In this document: positions 26,714 through 35,457 of the stretch, in pieces
Layout: the number at the start of each line of letters is the position of its first letter
How positions within the stretch are numbered: the stretch's first letter is position 1
Assembly (NCBI GenBank): GCA_965223045.1
Contig: CBDCVN010000013.1
Coordinates: 434,001-498,000 of the forward strand
Reading direction: 5' to 3'
Source of the DNA: CBDCVN01 sp965223045
GTDB lineage: Bacteria > Deinococcota > Deinococci > Deinococcales > Trueperaceae
DNA: 64,000 nucleotides
The notes under the pieces: generated by a model
Databases searched by the model: none
Seen by the model: the letters and a program-made list of their open reading frames with translations, nothing else
What the model was told of the DNA's origin: nothing
Made by a program: the position numbers and the translations under genes

Positions 26714-27655
26714 GTGAAAAAAATATTCCTGTTTTGGACATTTTTATTTATTTGGCTTGCCCCTAACACTTTCGCCCAAAAAATCATTACTACCTTTCAT
26801 CCTTATTATAGTTTGGCAAAGCAAATTGCCCCCGAAGCTGAAGTGATTAACCTTTTGTCAGCAGGGACTTCACCACACCACTTTGAACCTTCACCTGGTA
26901 CGGCAATCCAATTAAGTACAGCAGACCTTATTATCTTAAATGGGGTTATAGACGAGTGGATATATGATTTGGTTGAGTCTAGTGGCTCAGAAGCTAAAGT
27001 TATAAAGATTTTGGAGCTTACACCTACTGAGCCAATCCTAGGTAGTGGGCAGGGTAATTACAATTCCGAAGAACATAATGAACATGAAGCTGAAGAAGGA
27101 AGTGGTAGTGACCACAAAGAAATTGATATTCATGCTCATGGGAATAGCAGAGTTAATTCTCATATTTGGCTTGACCCAGTAATTATGATGAGTGCTGCAA
27201 CGATTATTGTTAGCAAACTTATTGAAATTGATGAAGTAAATGCTGTTAACTATATAGCTAATACCAAGGACCTAGTGACAGAACTAGCAAATTTAGATAA
27301 AGAGCTTGAAGAAGTATTGAAGCCTGTAAAAGGTGCTGCCTTTGTACCTTTTCATAATGCTTGGCCTTATTTCGCTAGGCGTTATAATTTAAATCTGGTA
27401 GTAGAAATCGAACCCTCACCTTGGAAAGGTGTTACCCCTAAATATTTAGCTTATGCTCTAGCAGAAATTGAAAAAGCTAGTGCTAAAGCCATTTTTAGTG
27501 AGGTGCAGTTGTCGCCTCGACCTGCCGAAGTAGTAGCTGAGGAAGCTGGCATAGAACTATTCATGCTAGATCCTATAGGTGGTGGACCTGAAACTCAAAG
27601 CTACCAAGACCTTTTGCGTTATAATGCTAATGTAATTGCAAAAGCATTAAATTAA
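26714..27655 (+). CDS. znuA: Zinc ABC transporter binding protein, paralogue 1
   Basis: This 313-residue cluster A-I solute-binding protein captures Zn2+ outside the membrane. It has a signal peptide cleaved near TFAQ. Metal-ligand segments are FHPYYS near 32, GTSPHHFEPS near 56, NSHIWLDP near 147 and FVPFHNAWPY near 206. A His/Glu-rich flexible loop (about 115-140) with seven His is typical of zinc rather than manganese members. GTG 26714 is preceded by TTAGGAGA. It sits behind a Zur-like palindrome and is about 55-60% identical by eye to the next paralogue. Confidence 0.92.
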   Translation: MKKIFLFWTFLFIWLAPNTFAQKIITTFHPYYSLAKQIAPEAEVINLLSAGTSPHHFEPSPGTAIQLSTADLIILNGVIDEWIYDLVESSGSEAKVIKILELTPTEPILGSGQGNYNSEEHNEHEAEEGSGSDHKEIDIHAHGNSRVNSHIWLDPVIMMSAATIIVSKLIEIDEVNAVNYIANTKDLVTELANLDKELEEVLKPVKGAAFVPFHNAWPYFARRYNLNLVVEIEPSPWKGVTPKYLAYALAEIEKASAKAIFSEVQLSPRPAEVVAEEAGIELFMLDPIGGGPETQSYQDLLRYNANVIAKALN

Positions 27656-27743
27656 ATAAATGAAATAGCTAAGATTTGAAAACTTTAATTTGTAAATAGC
27701 TTGTTTAGCAAACGAGAAATTTTTGTTTATGGAAGTCTTCACA

Positions 27744-27775
27744 TTTGATAATGATACTGTTTTATCATTATCAAA
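27744..27775. promoter_or_regulatory. Zur/Fur-type operator before znuA2
   Basis: TTTGATAATGATA (27744-27756) and its exact inverse TATCATTATCAAA (27763-27775) flank a 6-base centre. They share the GATAATG half-site with the operator before znuA1. Confidence 0.85.
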
Positions 27776-27808
27776 ATTTAATATACTTAAACTTGAAAGC
27801 GAGAAATC

Positions 27809-28786
27809 ATGAAAAAAATGTATTTGTCTTTGGTAGTTTCCTTTTTTTGCTTGGTACTTAGTTCATCATCAGCCTTTGCTCAGAAAATTGTTACTACTAT
27901 TCACCCTTATTACAGCATAGTAAAGCAAATTGCACCTAATGCTGATGTTACTAGGCTTTTACCCACAGGAGCTTCCCCGCATCTTTTTGATCCAAGCCCT
28001 CGAGATGTTCGTAACCTAGCTGATGCAGATCTCATTATTTTAAATGGTCATGTAGATGAATGGGCTCTTGACTTAATTGCTTCTAGTGGTACAAAAGCCC
28101 AAGTGCTCGAGGTTTTTGAAGAAATTAGTTTTGAAGTAATTGAAGCAGGTGAACACGGACACGAAAGTGAAGAGCATTACGGTGAGGAAGAACATCATGA
28201 GGAAGAGGAGCATCATGATGAGGAAGAAGAACATCACGATGAAAATATGGCTGAAGCTCATGAGGAACATGGACACGGCAATGAGAACCCTCATATTTGG
28301 CTTGATCCCTGGCTAATGATTAATGGTGTTTTGCTAATCACAGAAAACATTCGTGCTATAGATAGTGACAATGGATCGAGCTATTTGCTTAATTCCAAAA
28401 GATTAATTGATGATCTTTGGGAACTAGATAAAGAGCTTAAAAGTCTGTTAGAGCCTGTCAGTGGAGCTGCTTTTGTACCATTTCATGAAGCTTGGCCTTA
28501 TTTTGCTAGACGCTATAATTTAAATTTAGTGGTGGCGATTGAACCTTCTCCGGGACAAGAACCCTCACCAGCATATTTGGCTTATGCTATAGAAGAAATT
28601 CAGGAAAGCAGTGCTAAGGCTGTTTTTAGTGAAGTGCAGTTAGCACCTCGTCCTGCTGAGGTTGTTGCTGAAAATGCTGGAGTCAACCTTTTTGTATTAG
28701 ATCCATTAGGTGGGCAAGGTGAAACTGAAAGTTATCAAGATCTTCTGCGCTACAATGCTAGGATAATTGCTGAGGCCTTAAAGTAA
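27809..28786 (+). CDS. znuA: Zinc ABC transporter binding protein, paralogue 2
   Basis: This 325-residue paralogue of the preceding gene has a signal peptide ending SAFAQ. It keeps the ligand segments HPYYSIVKQ, GASPHLFDPS, NPHIWLDP and FVPFHEAWPY. Its His loop (about 112-160) is much longer, with around 17 His alternating with Glu, and would scavenge zinc at higher capacity. A separate Zur-like palindrome 33 bp upstream implies independent regulation. A hairpin terminator follows, so the transporter genes downstream may receive only partial read-through. Confidence 0.92.
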   Translation: MKKMYLSLVVSFFCLVLSSSSAFAQKIVTTIHPYYSIVKQIAPNADVTRLLPTGASPHLFDPSPRDVRNLADADLIILNGHVDEWALDLIASSGTKAQVLEVFEEISFEVIEAGEHGHESEEHYGEEEHHEEEEHHDEEEEHHDENMAEAHEEHGHGNENPHIWLDPWLMINGVLLITENIRAIDSDNGSSYLLNSKRLIDDLWELDKELKSLLEPVSGAAFVPFHEAWPYFARRYNLNLVVAIEPSPGQEPSPAYLAYAIEEIQESSAKAVFSEVQLAPRPAEVVAENAGVNLFVLDPLGGQGETESYQDLLRYNARIIAEALK

Positions 28787-28811
28787 TTATTTATGTAGGG
28801 AAAGTTTGTCA

Positions 28812-28830
28812 GGGAGCAATTATTGCTCCC
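28812..28830 (+). terminator. Hairpin between znuA2 and znuC
   Basis: GGGAGCAA, TTA, TTGCTCCC is a perfect 8-bp stem followed by TATTT. It lies 20 bp before the znuC start and may reduce expression of znuC relative to znuA. Confidence 0.7.
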
Positions 28831-28850
28831 TATTTCCTCATTCAATAAAC

Positions 28851-29786
28851 ATGCCTAATGATAAAATAAGAATTTATGACTTGGCTCGAGAACTAAACAT
28901 TCCAACCAAACAGCTATTTATTTACCTCGAGGATATAGGAGAAACATACACATCACACTTAAATGTTCTAGAGACCAAAACAGCTAATAAGCTAAAAAAG
29001 CTCTTAAAATCCAAAATTTTAAGTAAAAAGGATATTAATGGTGCTAATAAGACAACTATAGGCTTTTATGAAGCAAGTGTAAGATTTGGACAAGCTGAGG
29101 TCTTAAAGAATATTGATTTTCAGTTAGGGACTGAGGAATTTCTGGCTATTATAGGTCCCAATGGAGCAGGCAAGTCTACCTTGATAAAATTAGCTTTGGG
29201 GATAGTAAAGCCAACAAAAGGTAAAGTCACTGTTTTTAATAACTCTGTTGGTAAAAATTTTAGACAAATAGGCTATGTACCTCAACTAAAAACCTTTGAC
29301 CGTTCTTTCCCTGCTACTACTTTAGAGTTAGTTATTTCTGGCTTAAGACATAGGTGGGTAGTACGTGCTAACAAGTCAGAAGTTGGAAAAGCTACGGATG
29401 TTCTTAGAAAGGTAGGAGCGGAAAAACTACTGAGGCGCTCCTTGGCTGAACTTTCTGGAGGAGAGTTACAAAGAGCCTTTCTTGCAAGAGCTTTAGTCAG
29501 TAAGCCCCAAATTGTTTTTCTTGATGAACCTGCTACAGGAGTAGATTTCCTAGCAGAAAATGACCTTTATGACCTTTTAGAGAATTATCAAAATGAATAC
29601 TTAGATGATGTAAAACCAACAATTGTAATGATTACTCACGATCTTGCTGCTGCTCGTTACCATGCTAGTAAGGTATTAATCGTAAACCGCACTGTACATG
29701 GATTTGGTTTACCTGAAGAAGTTATGAATGAAACCCACTTGCAAAAAGCTTTTGGTCACGTTGGGCACCACCATGGTTATCTATGA
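28851..29786 (+). CDS. znuC: Zinc ABC ATPase with N-terminal IF2_N domain
   Basis: Starting at ATG 28851, this 311-residue ATPase powers ZnuB. Residues 4-52 are unlike any normal ZnuC and match the IF2_N domain at the start of bacterial initiation factor 2, with the KIRIYDLARELNIPTKQL opening and the later SHLNVLE turn. A linker of about 15 residues leads to a complete ABC domain: Walker A GPNGAGKST (102-110), signature LSGGE (201-205), Walker B IVFLDEP (221-227) and switch His263. The C-terminus is His-rich (GHVGHHHGYL). It overlaps znuB by ATGA. The frame is open across the junction with no internal stop, so the fusion looks real. Confidence 0.88.
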   Translation: MPNDKIRIYDLARELNIPTKQLFIYLEDIGETYTSHLNVLETKTANKLKKLLKSKILSKKDINGANKTTIGFYEASVRFGQAEVLKNIDFQLGTEEFLAIIGPNGAGKSTLIKLALGIVKPTKGKVTVFNNSVGKNFRQIGYVPQLKTFDRSFPATTLELVISGLRHRWVVRANKSEVGKATDVLRKVGAEKLLRRSLAELSGGELQRAFLARALVSKPQIVFLDEPATGVDFLAENDLYDLLENYQNEYLDDVKPTIVMITHDLAAARYHASKVLIVNRTVHGFGLPEEVMNETHLQKAFGHVGHHHGYL

Positions 29787-30613
29787 ACATCTTTAAAGAA
29801 CTTGTTGAAATTTTCCAATATCCCTTCATGCAAAATGCGCTAATTGCTGGGTTACTAGTTGCCTTGTTAAGTGGGCTTTTAGGTGTTTTCATAGTGCAAA
29901 GGCGCTTATCTTTTTTAGGTGACGGCTTAGCTCACGTCAGCTTTGGTGGTTTAGCTCTAGCATGGTTTATAGGTATTGAGCAAGCCCTTTGGCCCGCTTT
30001 TGCCTATACGGCAGTAGTTTCCCTAACTATTGTATGGTTACGAAAAAATACTAAACTTAGCTCAGACACTGTTATAGGCGTTTTGTTTGCTGTTTCTGTT
30101 GCTCTAGCCATTTTTTTAATACATATTAGTGAAAAAGAGTTGCAAACGGATTTAATGCAAGTACTCTTTGGATCAATCTTAGCTGTAGGCGGAGAAGAAC
30201 TTTACATACTTTTAGGCGTTGCTTTTATAGCGGTTGCATTCTTCATTTTTAATTGGTCTTCTTTAGCTTATGCCACCTTTGATGAAGAGCTTGCTCAAAG
30301 CGACGGCATCAGAGTAGGAGTATTAGAATATTTGCTATTTGCTATAGGCTCACTTGTTATTGTAGCAGGAGTTATATTTGTAGGCATTATTTTGACTGCT
30401 GCTAATTTGGTTATACCTGCTGCTAGCGCTCGTTTATTATCCCCTTCACTTTTCGTTATGACTGTTTTGAGTGTTCTTGTAGCGGTTTCCAGTGTGAGCG
30501 GTGGTTTAATCGCTTCTTTCTTTTTAGATGTACCGAGTGGGAGTACTATTATTTTAGTACAAGCAGGAATTTTCTTTAGCTTCTTATTAATAAGTACATT
30601 GCGAAAAAATTAG
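29783..30613 (+). CDS. znuB: Zinc ABC transporter permease
   Basis: This 276-residue ABC-3 family permease forms the membrane channel for ZnuA-delivered zinc. About eight hydrophobic helices are visible, with the family segments RRLSFLGDGLAHVSFGG near 33-50 and LTAANLVIPAASARLL near 205. The ATG overlaps the stop of znuC by four bases, showing translational coupling. The length is normal. It is followed by about 90 bp of spacer and then a transposase gene that separates it from the Zrg-type operon. Confidence 0.93.
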   Translation: MNIFKELVEIFQYPFMQNALIAGLLVALLSGLLGVFIVQRRLSFLGDGLAHVSFGGLALAWFIGIEQALWPAFAYTAVVSLTIVWLRKNTKLSSDTVIGVLFAVSVALAIFLIHISEKELQTDLMQVLFGSILAVGGEELYILLGVAFIAVAFFIFNWSSLAYATFDEELAQSDGIRVGVLEYLLFAIGSLVIVAGVIFVGIILTAANLVIPAASARLLSPSLFVMTVLSVLVAVSSVSGGLIASFFLDVPSGSTIILVQAGIFFSFLLISTLRKN

Positions 30614-30850
30614 TTTTACCCTTGCTTCTTTAGTAATAGTTTTGTATCAAATGCTAATATTAAATAAAGTATTTTGCTAAATTTAAGGAGAATTAAAATT
30701 GAGAAGTTATGTTCTCAACTTTTGCAGTGAGGCCTTTGCGATGTCAGGAAAACGAAAATAGGCTAATATCCGATAAAGCAAATTGTTACTAATCTTCACA
30801 TTATGAATAACACCTCCTAAAATGTATAAACACACCGTGGAGGTGATTAT

Positions 30851-32260
30851 ATGGTACCCCTGCTTGATTACCCTGAAGTTGTTAAGCATTATGAACATTT
30901 CTTTAAAGATATTTTCTCTGATTCAGCCATGACACAGTTCAAACGTTATATAAGTGGACTTATTGTTTCAGAAAACAAAACCGTTGAGGGGATTAATCGC
31001 TTGATTATTTTTGAGAACCGTGATCAAAGCAGCCTTAATCGCTTGTTAAACAAAAGCCCTTTTAGTGAAGAGAAACTAAACCAAAAACGTTTAGACCTTT
31101 TAGCAAGTCTGGAAGGTACTCGTTTCAAACCTAAAGGTGTGTTAAGTATAGATGATACTTTGCTTGAGCATTATGGCAAACACTTTAAAGGCATAGCAAA
31201 ACTTTATGATTCTAGTAAAGGATGCCATGTTTGGGCGCACCATTTGGTAGGGTTACACTATAGTGACGATCAAACTGACTATCCAGTAGAATTTGAATTA
31301 TGGAAACCCGCTGACCTTGAGAAAATAGAGGAGGGGCTGCCAGAGCTAGGTATTCCCATCAAGGAAAGTAAGCTAGAACTGAAAAAGACTAATGAAGCAA
31401 AATGGCGACAGTACTTGATAAGATTATGGAGAAGGCATCAAAACAAAGATGGTGTCACAGATTTGTATGAAAGCAAGTTTCACATTGCAAAAAGATTGCT
31501 ATCTAAATGGAAGGAAAGTAATCCAAGGATGAAACTGCCTATAGTATTTGATAAATGGTATACAGCAGCTCCTTTTTGTCGTTTCATTGACAAGGAACTT
31601 AAACTTCCCTATGTAGGAACACTTTGTGCAGATGATAAAGTAATTGTAAATGGGCAAGAAGAAACAATTAAAGACTTCAGTCAGAGACTTAAAAAAGAGC
31701 ATTTCGATAATTTAAGTGAGGAGAAGAAGCCAGTTTTCCGTAAAATAACCATTTCCTACAAGGGAAAGAAAGAAAGGTACTACAGTTTTTGTTGCACGAT
31801 TAAGGTTAAGAATTTTGGGAAGCAAAGATTAGTTATCAATTACAGAGAGGAAGAATTGAAGGGTGAGCCATATGCATTAATTTCAAATTGCTTAAAATGG
31901 CAATCAGCAGGAATAACAAGAATCAGACGCCATAGGTGGCCAATTGAAGTATATCATGAAGAAGGTAAGGCAGAAGGTTTGGACCAGTATCAGGTACGGG
32001 ATATTGAAGCGATATGCAGACATATTAGCTTTGTTGCCGTAGTTTACAGCTTATTGCGAGCCATACCTCATGATCAGGACCTCTTAAAAAAGCTTCAAAA
32101 TCAACTCAAGGTAGAAATTGAAGGTAGTAACTCCCATTGGTGTCGAGTAGCAAAAGCACAGAGCTTGTGGAGTTTGGCAAGTTTCATAAGTGCTGGATTA
32201 GTAAAAGGGCAAACACTTGAAAGTTTGATGGCACCTATTTTAGCTGCTGTCTGCTACTAG
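30851..32260 (+). CDS. IS701/IS4-like DDE transposase
   Basis: This 469-residue transposase is apparently intact. The catalytic segments are SIDDTLLEHYGK near residue 98, FDKWYTAAPF near 233, and the RHRWPIEVYHEE motif near 357 that supplies the Glu. This layout fits the IS701 family within the IS4-like group. GGAGGTG precedes the ATG. I could not fix the terminal repeats; the element probably runs from about 30.7 to 32.3 kb. It separates znuB from the Zrg-type genes and contains no CTCGAG site. Confidence 0.8.
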   Translation: MVPLLDYPEVVKHYEHFFKDIFSDSAMTQFKRYISGLIVSENKTVEGINRLIIFENRDQSSLNRLLNKSPFSEEKLNQKRLDLLASLEGTRFKPKGVLSIDDTLLEHYGKHFKGIAKLYDSSKGCHVWAHHLVGLHYSDDQTDYPVEFELWKPADLEKIEEGLPELGIPIKESKLELKKTNEAKWRQYLIRLWRRHQNKDGVTDLYESKFHIAKRLLSKWKESNPRMKLPIVFDKWYTAAPFCRFIDKELKLPYVGTLCADDKVIVNGQEETIKDFSQRLKKEHFDNLSEEKKPVFRKITISYKGKKERYYSFCCTIKVKNFGKQRLVINYREEELKGEPYALISNCLKWQSAGITRIRRHRWPIEVYHEEGKAEGLDQYQVRDIEAICRHISFVAVVYSLLRAIPHDQDLLKKLQNQLKVEIEGSNSHWCRVAKAQSLWSLASFISAGLVKGQTLESLMAPILAAVCY

Positions 32261-32379
32261 AAAGCGTTTATTTAAAAATCCAATTGCTTTTTGAGTCCTT
32301 TTTAATTTACTATTTAGGTCTTTTAGGTTTTCTTTGTTCCTTTACTGATGATTTTTCCTTTGAGAATTGCTATAATTAG

Positions 32380-33192
32380 TTGAGTGAACTAATATTACTA
32401 ACATACTCACTACTGCCAAAGTTGAGTTATGTTTTTTGCTTTTTTATTTTACTTGTTAGTAGTGTATTAGCTGAATCAGAAGAAGATGGTTTTGTTCAAC
32501 ATGGTGCTCATGAGCATGGAGCAGCTTTGTTAAATGTTGCCTTAGATGGTCCAGATTTAGTGCTGGAATTTATTAGTCCTGCTATTAATATAGTGGGCTT
32601 TGAGCATGCTCCAAGTACAAATGAGCAAATGGAGCTTGTAGAAGCAGCAGTGGATCAACTTAGTGATGGAGAAGCTCTTTTTGAAGTGAGTGCTCGAGCA
32701 AAGTGCCAGCTAACAAGCACAGAAGTTGAAAGCGAGCTAGCTGAAGAGGGCGAACATTCGGAAGAAGATGAAGGCTCTATAGAACATGAAGAAGTAGAAA
32801 AAGCTCCTCAAAATAAGAATTTTCTTAGGAGGTTTTGGGAATCTATCTGGTTTAGGAATAGAAATGATCATGAAGCTTCTAATGAAAAATATTTAGAAGT
32901 TGATGAGGACTCAGAAGAAGTTGATCATTTAGCAGAAAGTGAAACTGTAGAAGAAGATGAGCATCATGCTGAGTATGTTGATGGGGATGAGGAAGAAGAA
33001 GGTGAAGTTCACAGTGAATTTCATGCTGTATATGAGTTCAGTTGTGACTCTCCAGAGCGCCTAGAAAACATAGATTTAAACGGACTTTTTGCTACATATT
33101 TGGGTATAGAAGATCTTGATGTGCAATTTGTTTTGCCTGATAGCCAAGGGGCTCGAGAACTAAACAAGGACAGTACCAGCCTTCAATTCTAA
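32380..33192 (+). CDS. zrgA: ZrgA-like zinc uptake protein (DUF2796)
   Basis: This 270-residue secreted DUF2796 protein belongs to the family of Vibrio ZrgA, a zinc-uptake component. A signal peptide ends near SVLA. The motif QHGAHEHGAALLNVALDG near 40 is the family hallmark. A long His/Glu/Asp-rich insert (about 118-215) is disordered-looking and likely metal-binding. A TATAAT at 32371 leaves only 3 bases before TTG 32380, so TTG 32422, which still gives a good signal peptide, may be the real start. The next gene's ATG overlaps the stop by one base. Confidence 0.8.
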   Translation: MSELILLTYSLLPKLSYVFCFFILLVSSVLAESEEDGFVQHGAHEHGAALLNVALDGPDLVLEFISPAINIVGFEHAPSTNEQMELVEAAVDQLSDGEALFEVSARAKCQLTSTEVESELAEEGEHSEEDEGSIEHEEVEKAPQNKNFLRRFWESIWFRNRNDHEASNEKYLEVDEDSEEVDHLAESETVEEDEHHAEYVDGDEEEEGEVHSEFHAVYEFSCDSPERLENIDLNGLFATYLGIEDLDVQFVLPDSQGARELNKDSTSLQF

Positions 33193-33881
33193 TGGTGAAG
33201 CTCGAGCAGGTTCAATTCCGTTGGAAAATTAAAGCCCCTCTTTTGCTCGATATAACTGACTTAAGCATCAAACAAGGCGAAAAGGTTTTTATCAAAGGCG
33301 CTAGTGGTAGTGGCAAAAGTACACTCCTTAACCTTATTGCTGGGGTGATTAAACCTCAGTTCGGCAAAGTTTGGGTAAGTGGCACAAATTTAAGTGCTTT
33401 GCCTAGTGTCAAGCGTGATATTTTCCGTGCTGATCACATTGGTTTTATTTTTCAAATGTTTAACTTAATTCCTTACCTTTCTGTGCTCGAGAATGTCACT
33501 CTACCTCTCGATTTTTCCAAAGATAGGAGGCAAAAAGTGAAAGAAGTGGGCAAGATTAGAGAAGAAGCTAGTAGATTGCTCGAGCAACTTGGACTTGAGA
33601 ATACTTTACAAACACGCAAAGTTACGGACTTAAGTATAGGTCAGCAGCAACGTGTGGCTGCAGCTAGGGCCATGATAGGTAGCCCTCCACTACTTATCGC
33701 TGATGAGCCTACCTCTGCACTAGATGCTGATACTCGTGAGGTGTTCTTGCAGCTAATCTTTGAAGAATGTAAGCAGACTGGAATGACACTTTTATTTGTT
33801 AGTCATGATGGGCAGCTCGAGAGCTTATTCGATCGTAGTCTAGCTTTGAAAGATATTAATAACATATCGGGAGAGGCATAA
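33192..33881 (+). CDS. ABC ATPase of the Zrg-type zinc operon (LolD-like)
   Basis: This 229-residue ATPase of the MacB/LolD class has Walker A GASGSGKST near residue 37, the Q-loop segment FIFQMFNLIPYL near 87, signature LSIGQQQRVAAARA near 150, and Walker B LLIADEPTSALDAD near 169. It pairs with the FtsX-type permease downstream, whose ATG overlaps its stop by one base. Such ATPases drive conformational change in periplasmic partners rather than classic import. Six CTCGAG sites, the densest run in the window, lie in or at the start of this gene. Confidence 0.88.
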   Translation: MVKLEQVQFRWKIKAPLLLDITDLSIKQGEKVFIKGASGSGKSTLLNLIAGVIKPQFGKVWVSGTNLSALPSVKRDIFRADHIGFIFQMFNLIPYLSVLENVTLPLDFSKDRRQKVKEVGKIREEASRLLEQLGLENTLQTRKVTDLSIGQQQRVAAARAMIGSPPLLIADEPTSALDADTREVFLQLIFEECKQTGMTLLFVSHDGQLESLFDRSLALKDINNISGEA

Positions 33882-35398
33882 TGAAACTACTTCTCTTAAC
33901 ATTAAAGAGTATGCTAAACCGTAAGAGCACTACCCTATTAACTATTCTAGGGCGTGTGGACACCTAGAGTGTGAAATCGAAAACGCTACTCTTAAATACC
34001 TTGGATAATCCTGATGCTGACGCATAAGCTCCTCTGCAATCTGGTAAAGATTATGTGGTTAACAACTAAAGCTTCTCGCAAATATAGGCTATCCTGCAAT
34101 TTTTTTTGGAATTCACATTTTCTAACAAATAGCTGTCCTGAGACTGGCTAGTTTGGTTTTGATATCCAATGCGTGCAATTTCTGATTTGTCATATCCACA
34201 TGCCCTAGTAATTGCTATTAGTGTATTACTTCTTTTAGGGGTAGAAAAAGTTCGTAAGGAAGCTCGCTCGAGCTTTGCCAACACTATCTCTGGCACTGAC
34301 CTTGTAGTAGGAGCACGCAGCGGTCCTATGCAGCTTTTGCTTTACTCTGTCTTTCGCATTGGTAACCCTACTAATAACATGTCTTGGGAAAGCTATCAGC
34401 AGATTGCTGAGCATCCTAATGTTGCTTGGACTATTCCTATATCATTAGGTGATTCCCATCAAGGTTTTAGAGTAATGGGCACGGATAATAACTATTTTGA
34501 GTATTATCAGTATGGACGTAATCATCCACTCGAGCTTACCAATGGTAAAACCTTCCAAGGTGTTTATGATGCTGTTATTGGTGTAGAAGTTGCTAAAGCT
34601 CTTAACTATGATGTTGGTACAGAGTTAGTTATTTCTCATGGTACAGGTGAGGTGAGCCTGCTAAATCATAGTGATAAGCCTTTTAAAGTTGTTGGTGTTT
34701 TAGATAAGACTGGTACGCCTTTAGACCGTACTATTCATGTAACACTCGAGGGCATAGAAGCTATCCATATCGATTGGGAAAGTGGCGTTCCTATTCCTAG
34801 CCAGCAAGTTAGCGCTGAGGAAACTCTTAGTTTAGATTTAAGTCCAGAGGTAATCACAGCTTTCCTCTTAGGTGTAAAGTCTAAAACAGGTATCTTTCAG
34901 TTGCAACGTGCTATAAACGAGTATAATCGTGAGCCTTTATTGGCTGTGCTGCCCGGAGTGGCCTTGCAAGAACTGTGGAATTTAATGGGGGTAGCTGAAA
35001 GGGCGTTACTTATAATCTCAGCTTTTGTGGTGCTAAGTGGGCTTATTGGTATGCTTAGTTCTATTCTCTCGAGTCTAAATGAAAGAAGAAGAGAAATGGC
35101 TATTTTGCGTTCAGTTGGAGCCCGTCCTTGGCAAATTTTTACCTTGCTTACTAGCGAAGCAGCTTTTTTCACACTTATTGGCTGTATTTTGGGAGTTACC
35201 CTTTTATATGCTTCTCTTTTTATTACTCAGCCTTTTATTGAGCAAGAGTTTGGTCTTTTTCTAAGTATTACACCTTTAAGCCAATATGATTTAACTCTTT
35301 TAGGCTTTGTAATGTTTGCAGGAATTTTTATGGGCCTTTTCCCTGCTTATCGTGCTTATCGCAATTCACTGGCAGATGGTATGACTGTAAGAGTATAG
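33881..35398 (+). pseudogene. FtsX/MacB-type permease split by a MITE
   Basis: The gene starts at ATG 33881 with MKLLLLTLKSMLNRK and runs 23 codons to CTA (33947-33949), where a 256-bp MITE interrupts it. The frame resumes at 34208 (VIAISVLLLLGVE) and is open to 35398. Removing the element and one TA gives an exact 419-residue permease with four membrane segments, near the N-terminus and about 275-400. An ATG at 34169 inside the element could start a 409-residue product that keeps most of the first helix, so loss of function is not certain. The gene belongs to the Zrg-type operon. Confidence 0.88.
33950..34205 (+). mobile_element. 256-bp MITE, copy 2, inside the permease gene
   Basis: The ends read GGGCGTGTGGACA and, inverted, GGGCATGTGGATA; TA is duplicated at 33948-33949 and 34206-34207. 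It appears identical to the inverted copy at 24463-24718, so the insertion or transfer is recent. Confidence 0.9.
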
Positions 35399-35457
35399 AC
35401 TTGCTATGAAGATTTCCTACTTGCTAAAATAGCTTGCTGAAAGACTATAATAAAACA

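Noticed and set aside
28806..28850. An upstream TTG start for znuC at 28806
   Set aside because: It would place the perfect GGGAGCAA/TTGCTCCC hairpin inside the coding region, and the ATG at 28851 begins exactly at the IF2_N-like domain.
33881..34168. Reading the permease as simply starting at 34169
   Set aside because: The 23 codons at 33881 overlap the ATPase stop as expected for this operon, and the MITE with TA duplication lies exactly between the two in-frame parts, so the gene is interrupted rather than short.
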